Made by a program: the position numbers and the translations under genes
Part shown: positions 6,654 to 12,282 of the stretch, one piece after another
Layout: each line of letters opens with the position of its first letter
How positions within the stretch are numbered: the stretch's first letter is position 1
Notes under the pieces: model-generated
Database searches by the model: none
What the model saw: only the letters and a program-made list of their open reading frames with translations
What the model was told of the DNA's origin: nothing
Assembly: GCA_016764835.1 (NCBI GenBank)
Contig: JAESRD010000253.1
Coordinates: 1 to 12,282, forward strand
Reading direction: 5' to 3'
Length of the DNA: 12,282 bases
Source of the DNA: Paracoccaceae bacterium
GTDB taxonomy: Bacteria > Pseudomonadota > Alphaproteobacteria > Rhodobacterales > Rhodobacteraceae

Positions 6654-7636
6654 CAGGCTGGTTTTGGCGCGCATCGCAGCGCCGGGTCGCGCAGATCAGC
6701 CAACGCCGGATGTTGCAAAGCATGGCGCAAATGGGCATGAACACGCGGCATCAAACTCTGGTAGCGCGGCTTGCGATGGTTCTGCACAAGATTGGCAAAA
6801 ATACCCAAAATTCGCAGGTTCCGCATAACGCTCAGCGCGGCACAGGCAGCGCCGAGCATCTCGACATTGCTGCCTGTCGCCTGCGCATATTGCGCAAGCA
6901 GTGCTTCTTGAACCGACGCCGAAACATCGCGGCGCGCATCACTGAGCAACGAGGCCAGATCGTAGCCCGCCGGGGCCAGAACCGCGTCTTGAAAGTCGAG
7001 CAGCCCAGCCCTGTCCGTGCCCTGCCATTCGGGTCGCCAGATCAGGTTTTCTGCATGAAAATCGCGCAGAGCGAATACATTTGGCGGGCCGGTGAGATGG
7101 CGCAATGTTTGGCGCAAAACGTCCTTCAGCGCGCTCGCATCCTTGGGGCTGCTGGGGGCATAGAACTCAAACAGCGGGCTGATCATTTGCGCGCCCTCAT
7201 CGGGGCCGATGACCGGCAGGCCGGGTGGTGACAATTTAGCCAGTTTGGCCAATGTGTCACCGGCGACCTTATAGAGAAGTGCTTCATCATCTGGCCGCTC
7301 GACCAACCACTGGGCAAATGTGCTTTGCCCCAGATCTTCGATCAGGAACAGACCCTCAGACGGGGCGGAAAAATAGGTTTTTGGCGCGGGAAGCCCGGCG
7401 GCCAGAAGCGTGTTGGCCAGCGCAAAGAAGCGTGTCTCTTCACTATTATCAGCGCCGGGAAGCGCAGATACCGTCCGGGCGTCGGGCGCGGTTTGCATAA
7501 GAATAGCGCTTTGCTGACCGGGCCCGATCAGCCGAAAGTAACGCCGCACCGAGGCGTCACCGGTCATGGCGCTGATCTCCCAACCCGCCCGCCCGCTGCG
7601 CACGACAAAAGCCCGGCGCTGGGCGGGAGTGCTCAT
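6650..7636 (-). CDS. amgK: AmgK-like aminoglycoside-phosphotransferase-fold kinase
   Basis: A 328-residue protein from ATG 7636, which overlaps the tsaE stop as ATGA; the frame extends further upstream but only inside tsaE. GDASVRRYF (26-34), RDFHAENL (191-198; D192, N197) and LLDFQDA (212-218; D214) are the conserved ATP/Mg and catalytic motifs of the COG3178 phosphotransferase group. AmgK phosphorylates N-acetylmuramate and N-acetylglucosamine at the anomeric position in peptidoglycan recycling, and the partner MurU nucleotidyltransferase is usually encoded directly downstream. Here the downstream gene is a convergent permease, so murU is missing from this place. The overlap implies translational coupling to tsaE. 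Substrate is assigned by family only. Confidence 0.85.
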   Translation of the reverse strand: MSTPAQRRAFVVRSGRAGWEISAMTGDASVRRYFRLIGPGQQSAILMQTAPDARTVSALPGADNSEETRFFALANTLLAAGLPAPKTYFSAPSEGLFLIEDLGQSTFAQWLVERPDDEALLYKVAGDTLAKLAKLSPPGLPVIGPDEGAQMISPLFEFYAPSSPKDASALKDVLRQTLRHLTGPPNVFALRDFHAENLIWRPEWQGTDRAGLLDFQDAVLAPAGYDLASLLSDARRDVSASVQEALLAQYAQATGSNVEMLGAACAALSVMRNLRILGIFANLVQNHRKPRYQSLMPRVHAHLRHALQHPALADLRDPALRCAPKPAC

Positions 7637-8097
7637 GACAACGCCGCCAGCCTTGGTCGCCAAGCCGCCGGGCCGGTCATTGTCAAACGATGGGAGGCCG
7701 ACAGCGCGGCCAGCGTAATGTGCAAAGCTGTTGGCGGCGCAAGATCGCCGAGTTTTTCGGGCCATTCGATCAGGCAGATCGCCTCATCAAAAGCGTCTTC
7801 CAGGCCCAGCTCGGCCACCTCATCTTGGTGCGAAAGCCGGTAAAGATCGGCATGCCATATCTGAACATCGTCGAAATCATATGTCTGCACCAGCGTGTAA
7901 GTAGGCGAAGGCACATCGGCCCAAGGCTCGCCGAGCCGCGCGCGGATAATGGCACGGGCAAAGGCAGATTTACCCGCGCCAATCGGGCCGTTGAGCAACA
8001 GGCAATCGCCCGCTTTTAGCAGCGGGGCCAGCCGGGCGGCAAAGGTGCGCGTGTCATCTTCGGTGACGAGGTCTATGGGGCCAAAAGTAAAATCCAT
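7633..8097 (-). CDS. tsaE: tRNA threonylcarbamoyladenosine biosynthesis ATPase TsaE
   Basis: A 154-residue protein, the usual size of TsaE. The Walker A motif GPIGAGKS (37-44), SPTYTLVQ (64-71), HADLYRL (82-88) and EWPE (111-114) are all in place. TsaE is the ATPase that supports TsaB/TsaD in making t6A at position 37 of ANN-decoding tRNAs in the cytoplasm. Its stop codon overlaps the amgK start (ATGA, 7633-7636), and it follows the PAS-protein gene after 40 bases, so the three probably share a transcript. tsaE next to an amgK-type kinase is common in proteobacteria. Confidence 0.95.
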   Translation of the reverse strand: MDFTFGPIDLVTEDDTRTFAARLAPLLKAGDCLLLNGPIGAGKSAFARAIIRARLGEPWADVPSPTYTLVQTYDFDDVQIWHADLYRLSHQDEVAELGLEDAFDEAICLIEWPEKLGDLAPPTALHITLAALSASHRLTMTGPAAWRPRLAALS

Positions 8098-8137
8098 GAG
8101 CCAAAATGCGGTGGCAGCAACCGGCCTGCAAGCGAAT

Positions 8138-9757
8138 TTATGTGCCTGAGCGCAAAACTTCCTGCACGCGCTGCTCAGCCGATGTCAGCGGTTTGCCGCG
8201 GTGCATGCTTGTCGCGTGGCGCAAAGCGACCATCAGCGCGCCACCGGCCATGGGGACAACCCGCAGCGAGGCGCTGCGCCCGTCGAGCAGTTGTAACTGG
8301 CCGCGCCATTCTTTGCGCCCGGCCGCATTGCGTTGCGATGCCCGCAGCTTGTCCCAAAGCGGCGATGGCGCGACCAGCCTTTGCCAGCGCTGCAACTCAG
8401 CTTCGAGCATCACCTCTTCCATACCGCTGGATTTGCGGCTCCATTCGTTGTCATAGGCGGCATTGCTGATCGCCAAAGTGCCACTGGGCAGGAACACGGC
8501 AATCGCTTCTTCCAAACGGTCAATTGTTGCTTGCACGAGGTCTAGCTCGGCGCGATAGCGGCGGGTCATGGTGACCTCATCGCTGATATCTTCGAACAAG
8601 AAGGCTATTGAACCGTCAGGATGTGGCCGCCCGGTGACGCGCAGCGTTTCTCCGCCCGGCTGGGTCCATGTTTCGCAATATTTGCCCTCGACTGCTTGCG
8701 CTTCAAGTGCTGCAGTTTGCTCACGCCAACCGGCAAAGTTTTTAGGCGCGGGCATCATGTGCCTGTCACGCATACGGTCAAGCACCGAGCGCAGCTGTGG
8801 CGTGGCGCTCAGAAAGCTGATCGGCAAACCGGTCAGATCAAGAAATGCTGGATTGAAAATCATCAACCGCCGTTGGCGATCAAAAATAGCCAGACCGACT
8901 GAAAGCTGGGCAAAAGTTTTGGTCATGGTCTGAACGAATGCTTTTCGGACTCGGTCTGCTTCGACCACCGCCGAAATTTCAATACCAAAGTGAATAACCT
9001 CAGTGCCACGCAGCATGGATGTAACTTCAAACCACTGTTTTTTGTTGTGATCCGGCAGGGTTAGGTCAAAGCGGTGGCTGGTCGGCTCGTGGTCTTCAAT
9101 ATTGGCAATATTAAACAATTGTGATGGCGGCCACGCGGCGGGGCTGTCGGGATCTTGTGGATGCATCAGGGCGACCAGCGACAGATAGGTGCGATTCGCC
9201 CAAGTGATATCGCCCGACATGTCTTGCTTCCAGATCAGGACCGGCGCGTCTTCCCCAATGGTGCGCAACGCATCAAGTTCACGTCGCGCCGCGGCCATTG
9301 CCAAGGGCTCGTTCTCGGACGGGCTGAGGGATCCATCGCCGCCACTATGTGGCTCGCTCAAGGTCAGGCGCACACGGTCATTCCACCGTTCAGCCTCTAT
9401 CGAACCCCGTTCGTCCTTGGCTGTCAAAAGCAGGCGCCCCACATTAGGAACCTTGCTAAGCTGTTGTTTAAGATCAGGAAAGTTAGGTGCCAACAGATCA
9501 AGCAACCGATGCAAATCTTGGCCACCGCCAGTGCGTTGGCCCAAGAGTGCCCCGGCAGCAGGTGTTGCATCAAGCAAGGTTTCGTCCTCGAACAGGAAGA
9601 CAATATTGCTGGCTGGTAGGCGGTTCGGCAGCGCATTTACTGACTGACGGCTATGCAACTTTTTAGGAACAAAGTTGATCAGCAAGAGGACCATTGCTGA
9701 GGCCAAAGCCGCAGTTGCAGCCACAAGAAAAAACGTAATCGCACCGGCTGAGAACAT
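8138..9757 (-). CDS. Membrane-anchored multi-PAS protein without kinase domains
   Basis: A 539-residue protein from ATG 9757 with AGGT just upstream. A single hydrophobic segment at about 5-28 should anchor it in the inner membrane with the rest in the cytoplasm. PAS-like segments are visible at roughly 166-264 (WKQDMSGDITWANRTYL), 284-395 (GLAIFDRQRRLMIFNPAFLDLTG and LFEDISDE) and 408-515 (AIAVFLPSGTLAISNAAYDNEW). There is no H-box, no GxGxG ATPase motif and no GGDEF or EAL motif, so it is probably a sensory or adaptor protein and not a kinase. It follows regB by 68 bases on the same strand. I recall a similar PAS gene beside regB in other Rhodobacteraceae, suggesting a conserved but poorly defined link to redox signalling. 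Confidence 0.8.
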   Translation of the reverse strand: MFSAGAITFFLVAATAALASAMVLLLINFVPKKLHSRQSVNALPNRLPASNIVFLFEDETLLDATPAAGALLGQRTGGGQDLHRLLDLLAPNFPDLKQQLSKVPNVGRLLLTAKDERGSIEAERWNDRVRLTLSEPHSGGDGSLSPSENEPLAMAAARRELDALRTIGEDAPVLIWKQDMSGDITWANRTYLSLVALMHPQDPDSPAAWPPSQLFNIANIEDHEPTSHRFDLTLPDHNKKQWFEVTSMLRGTEVIHFGIEISAVVEADRVRKAFVQTMTKTFAQLSVGLAIFDRQRRLMIFNPAFLDLTGLPISFLSATPQLRSVLDRMRDRHMMPAPKNFAGWREQTAALEAQAVEGKYCETWTQPGGETLRVTGRPHPDGSIAFLFEDISDEVTMTRRYRAELDLVQATIDRLEEAIAVFLPSGTLAISNAAYDNEWSRKSSGMEEVMLEAELQRWQRLVAPSPLWDKLRASQRNAAGRKEWRGQLQLLDGRSASLRVVPMAGGALMVALRHATSMHRGKPLTSAEQRVQEVLRSGT

Positions 9758-9780
9758 AGTGACCTGCTGTCTATTAATTG

Positions 9781-9797
9781 TTTAGATACAATCTAAA
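9781..9797. promoter_or_regulatory. 7-3-7 perfect inverted repeat upstream of the PAS gene
   Basis: TTTAGAT, three bases, then ATCTAAA form a perfect inverted repeat in the short AT-rich spacer between regB and the PAS gene, 24 bases before the PAS start. The size and position suit a repressor operator or a small hairpin. No T-run follows on the minus strand, which argues against a terminator. Confidence 0.35.
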
Positions 9798-9825
9798 ATA
9801 AACATTAAAGGTTAGTTAAGTATCC

Positions 9826-10263
9826 CTATGCGTGTATCCGTTGGTTCTCGCCAAGCCCCGTTCCGTCGGGTGTTTCTGGACCGGTCAGCGCGGCAAGGGG
9901 CCATTCGATCAAGACTATGGCCCCGCCCGCCGCTTCACCACTGGCCGCCGCATCGGGGCCTCCATTGGCAAATGTCAGCCGCGCACCAGAGCGCTCTAGC
10001 AAGGTCTTGGCGATAAACAGGCCCAGCCCCATGCCTTCATATTCTGGCCGTGACGCCTGGTCGACCGCCGCGCGCTTGCGCCGCACAAACGGGTCACCTA
10101 TCCGCCCAATAATAGAGCCAGGGAAACCCGGGCCATCATCTTCAATGCGAATGGTTATCACGCTGTCAGACCAGCCAAATTCTATCTCAACCGTGGTCTC
10201 AGCAAAATCGACAGCGTTTTGCACCAAATTGCGCAGCCCGTGAATGATCTCGGGGCGGCGCAT
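9826..10263 (-). CDS. regB: RegB C-terminal ATPase part, separated from the N-terminal part by an amber codon
   Basis: This segment is in the same frame as the upstream regB part; reading continues from 10302 through about 13 codons to ATG 10263 without another stop. It contains a complete HATPase domain: RRPEIIHGLRNLVQNAVDFA (N-box), DDGPGF (G1 box) and GMGLGLFIAKTLLERSGARL (G2 box). The C-terminus ends at TAG 9826-9828. No ribosome site is visible before ATG 10263, so separate translation would be weak. Without fusion to the H-box domain it could not phosphorylate RegA in the normal way. The intact motifs suggest that the interruption is recent, is a sequence error, or is read through. Confidence 0.8.
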   Translation of the reverse strand: MRRPEIIHGLRNLVQNAVDFAETTVEIEFGWSDSVITIRIEDDGPGFPGSIIGRIGDPFVRRKRAAVDQASRPEYEGMGLGLFIAKTLLERSGARLTFANGGPDAAASGEAAGGAIVLIEWPLAALTGPETPDGTGLGENQRIHA

Positions 10264-10302
10264 TATATTGGGCTGAAGGCTGTGATCCTCAACAATGTTG
10301 AT

Positions 10303-10305
10303 CTA
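10303..10305 (-). other. In-frame amber (TAG) codon interrupting regB
   Basis: On the minus strand the reading is GCC-TAG-ATC between the H-box domain and the ATPase domain. The frame is unchanged on both sides, so a single base substitution, for example CAG to TAG, would explain it; no frameshift is needed. Confidence 0.85.
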
Positions 10306-11229
10306 GGCAAAATGCACGGCTTTGCCACGGTGCCGGTGTGGCTCGGCGGCCTCTTTAACCACCGCCTCTAGCGGCGCGCGGCGCAGCAGCAGATCATCTT
10401 TGCCAGCTTGCCCCATCGAGCGCAAAATATCACGGCATCGGTCGGCTGATGCTCCAATAAGGGCGGCATCAGCCTGTTGTTCTGGCAACCCGTCCAGCTC
10501 GCTATGCAGCTCAGCCGCGGCGAGTTTGATCGTGGCCAAAGGCGTGCCCAGCTCATGGGCTGCTGCGGCGACAACACCGCCCAGATCGGTAAGCTTTTGC
10601 TCGCGCGCCAGTGCCAGCTGGGTGGCCGTCAGCGCGCGGCTCATAGAGGTGATTTCAGAGGCAACCTGAAACGCGTAATATGACAGAAACACGATGCCAA
10701 TGATCAGCGCCAGCCAAAAGCCAAACAGATAAAGCGATGGCAATGCCAGCGGCTGTCCCGTTGGCATGAGCACCAGAATATTCCACTGGCCAATGGCCGT
10801 GATCATCAGAATCGTCAGCAGCCCGGTGAGCACTGTGCTGCGCAAATCAAGCGCCGTCGCCGAGATAATAACCGGGGCCAGCAGCAAAAGCGCAAATGGA
10901 TTATGCAAGCCGCCGGTCAAATACAGCAGCGCGCCCAGCTGAAAAATGTCGAAGACCAGCATCAGCAAGGCCTCATGGCCATTGAGCCGCTTATTTTCTG
11001 GGAACAAAAATGTGAACAACAGATTTGCCAGCGCCGAGACGCCGATGGTTAGCACCGCAAGGCCGACCTCTAGCTCTAGCCGAAAATAGAAGATTGAGAC
11101 CAAAAGCGCCGATATTTGCCCCGAAATCGCGATCCAGCGTAGAATAACCAAGGTGCGCAGCCGAACAGAGTTGGTCTGTCCGCGCAGTTCTGGCGGCGAA
11201 AAGTAGAATTCTTGGCTTGATTTGAACAT
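10303..11229 (-). CDS. regB: RegB/PrrB redox-sensing histidine kinase, N-terminal sensor and H-box part (ends at premature amber)
   Basis: RegB senses redox state through the quinone pool and a cytoplasmic Cys and phosphorylates RegA to control photosynthesis, respiration and fixation genes. With ATG 11229 as start, several hydrophobic helices precede and follow GGLHNPF (106-112), the quinone-site heptapeptide GGxxNPF. The H-box HELGTPLATIKL puts the phospho-His at residue 225, and DRCRDILRSMG puts the redox Cys at 265. As I recall, these are the numbers in R. capsulatus RegB, which favours this start over the upstream ATG 11271. Neither ATG has a clear ribosome site. The frame stops at TAG 10303-10305, and the ATPase domain follows in the same frame. 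It is divergent from senC-regA, as in Rhodobacter. Confidence 0.85.
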   Translation of the reverse strand: MFKSSQEFYFSPPELRGQTNSVRLRTLVILRWIAISGQISALLVSIFYFRLELEVGLAVLTIGVSALANLLFTFLFPENKRLNGHEALLMLVFDIFQLGALLYLTGGLHNPFALLLLAPVIISATALDLRSTVLTGLLTILMITAIGQWNILVLMPTGQPLALPSLYLFGFWLALIIGIVFLSYYAFQVASEITSMSRALTATQLALAREQKLTDLGGVVAAAAHELGTPLATIKLAAAELHSELDGLPEQQADAALIGASADRCRDILRSMGQAGKDDLLLRRAPLEAVVKEAAEPHRHRGKAVHFA

Positions 11230-11290
11230 TGGTATATTGGTCACGGTTAGGGCTGCGGCGGCATGGCCCATTGTTAATCGGGCCGGGCGG

Positions 11291-11351
11291 GTCGATCAAT
11301 GCGTGAAATCGGGCAACCTACGAAATCGAGCAATATACGATATCGAGACCG
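11291..11351. repeat. 17-base-period direct repeats in the regB-senC divergent spacer
   Basis: Related ten-base words start at 11291 (GTCGATCAAT), 11308 (ATCGGGCAAC), 11325 (ATCGAGCAAT) and 11342 (ATCGAGACCG), each exactly 17 bases apart, consensus about ATCGRGCAAY. The second and third 17-base units share 12 of 17 bases counted from 11303 and 11320. They lie upstream of the senC ribosome site and in the regB upstream region. They may be binding sites for a regulator or decayed tandem duplications. Confidence 0.55.
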
Positions 11352-11371
11352 GACCGGCAGGAGCAGCACGA

Positions 11372-12004
11372 ATGGACATCAAATATTTGGCAATCAGCGC
11401 CGCGGCCGCTCTTACAGCCGTGTTGGGGGCCACATGGTTGGCCACATCAGGCTTCATTACCGGTGGCAGCAGTGCCTTTGCGCAGTGTTGCTCGGGCGCC
11501 GTGGCGGGCGGCGATATTGGCGGGCCCTTTAGCCTGATAGACGAGACCGGCCAGCCGGTCACCGATGTGGACGTGATCACAGCGCCGAGCATTATCTACT
11601 TTGGCTATACCAATTGCCCTGATGTCTGCCCCGTAGACACCATGCGCAACGCGATCGCGGTTGAGATCCTCGATGAGCGCGGCATAACAGTAAACCCGAT
11701 CTTTATCACCATCGACCCGGCCCGCGACACCGTCGATGTCGTCGCCCGCTTTACCGACAACTTCCATGACCGCATGTTGGGGCTGACAGGCAGCGAAGAG
11801 CAGGTAAAAGCCGCCGCCGATGCTTACCGGGTTTATTTCAACCGGCATGATGATGAGGACACCGAATTCTACATCGTCGACCATTCGGCGTTTAGCTATA
11901 TCGTGCTGCCAGAAACCGGCTTTGCCGATTTTGTCCGCCGCGAAATCACACCCGAGCAACTGGCCGAACAACTGGCTTGCTACGCCCAAGCAACGGCAAA
12001 TTGA
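11372..12004 (+). CDS. senC: SenC/PrrC SCO-family copper chaperone
   Basis: A 210-residue protein from ATG 11372, with AGGAG 8 bases upstream; the longer frame reading from 11222 would cross the repeats and the regB start region and is not needed. A hydrophobic anchor at about 5-25 places the thioredoxin-like domain in the periplasm. YTNCPDVCP (80-87; C82 and C86) and VDHS (H171) are the copper ligands of the SCO1/SenC/PrrC family, which helps assemble the CuA or CuB centre of cytochrome oxidases and influences the RegB signal. IDPARDT (114-120) is also typical. It lies 47 bases upstream of regA in the order known from Rhodobacter. Confidence 0.95.
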   Translation: MDIKYLAISAAAALTAVLGATWLATSGFITGGSSAFAQCCSGAVAGGDIGGPFSLIDETGQPVTDVDVITAPSIIYFGYTNCPDVCPVDTMRNAIAVEILDERGITVNPIFITIDPARDTVDVVARFTDNFHDRMLGLTGSEEQVKAAADAYRVYFNRHDDEDTEFYIVDHSAFSYIVLPETGFADFVRREITPEQLAEQLACYAQATAN

Positions 12005-12009
12005 CCAAC

Positions 12010-12039
12010 GCCGCCACAAAGGGTAGTCATCATGGCGGC
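12010..12039 (+). other. Inverted repeat between senC and regA
   Basis: GCCGCCA (12010-12016) pairs perfectly with TGGCGGC (12033-12039) across a 16-base loop, and the regA ribosome site GGAGGG (12042-12047) follows at once. No T-run is present. It could be an mRNA-processing or attenuating hairpin giving different senC and regA levels; the large loop makes this uncertain. Confidence 0.35.
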
Positions 12040-12051
12040 TTGGAGGGCAGA

Positions 12052-12282
12052 ATGAACGATATGCATGTAACCGAAATTGGTGAAGACCCGTCATTGCTGC
12101 TGGTTGATGATGATGAAGCCTTCTTGCGCCGTTTGGGCAAAGCCATGGAAAAGCGCGGCTTTTCTGTTGAAATGGCCGGCTCTGTGGCCGCAGGAAAAGC
12201 GATCGCTACAGCCCGTCCGCCGGCCTATGCGGTGGTTGATCTGCGGCTTGAAGACGGCAACGGTCTTGATGTGGTTGAAACC
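12052..12282 (+). CDS. regA: RegA/PrrA response regulator, N-terminal receiver part (3' end outside window)
   Basis: Translation from ATG 12052, with GGAGGG 4 to 9 bases upstream, gives 77 residues to the window edge. LLLVDDDEAFLRRL carries the acidic Mg-binding pocket, and VVDLRLEDGNGLDVVE carries the phospho-acceptor Asp at residue 63, the number I recall for R. capsulatus RegA. The VDLRLEDGNGL pattern is highly typical of the RegA/PrrA/ActR group. The DNA-binding HTH is beyond the window. RegA is the partner of the kinase encoded by the interrupted regB. Confidence 0.95.
   Translation, partial: MNDMHVTEIGEDPSLLLVDDDEAFLRRLGKAMEKRGFSVEMAGSVAAGKAIATARPPAYAVVDLRLEDGNGLDVVET

Noticed and set aside
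10264..10305. A frameshift as the cause of the split regB
   Set aside because: The two parts are in the same reading frame and the 13 codons between them are open, so only the TAG interrupts it.
11301..11315. A RegA box on the minus strand matching GYGGCRNNTTNNCGC
   Set aside because: Only 7 of 11 fixed positions agree, and the conserved left half is absent.
11447..12094. 215-residue minus-strand frame opposite senC and regA
   Set aside because: It lies fully antisense to senC, which has intact copper ligands and a ribosome site; no motif is visible in the antisense product.

Overview
The window looks like a chromosomal piece from an alphaproteobacterium of the Rhodobacteraceae (Roseobacter/Rhodobacter group). 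The right half carries the RegB / SenC / RegA redox-signalling locus typical of that group, followed by a PAS-domain protein, TsaE and an AmgK-like kinase in an order I recall from its relatives. This assignment rests on gene content and recalled synteny; no search was run.

Left part (1-5356, all minus strand, read right to left): an apparent four-gene operon with small gaps (27, 73 and 46 bases). It encodes a TPR protein, a short sulfatase-superfamily enzyme with Thr at the nucleophile position, a Gly-rich protein built from repeated basic helices, and the first 874 residues of a large iterative-type polyketide/fatty-acid synthase. The synthase begins with two tandem nitronate-monooxygenase/PfaD-like flavin domains followed by a ketosynthase, and the window ends inside its active-site motif. 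A 466-base AT-rich intergenic region with several inverted repeats separates this operon from a divergent KpsM-like ABC-2 permease (5823-6653). My inference is that these five genes form an accessory lipid or polysaccharide assembly and export module that I cannot match to a named system.

Right part (6650-12282): the permease meets an AmgK-like sugar kinase tail to tail, the two genes sharing a CTAG palindrome as both stop codons. Continuing rightward on the minus strand come tsaE (ATGA overlap with amgK), a membrane-anchored PAS protein without kinase domains, and regB. Divergent from regB are senC (a SCO/PrrC copper protein) and the first 77 codons of regA, which run off the window. I recall relatives having a nucleotidyltransferase (murU) and addBA after amgK; here the accessory module sits there instead, suggesting a synteny break near 6650.

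The most striking single observation is in regB. The frame is continuous and all its motifs are intact (quinone-site GGxxNPF, H-box, redox Cys, N- and G-boxes), but one in-frame amber codon at 10303-10305 separates the sensor/dimerisation part from the ATPase part. It is a real nonsense mutation, a sequence error, or a suppressed/read-through codon. The divergent regB-senC spacer also holds short direct repeats on a 17-base period.
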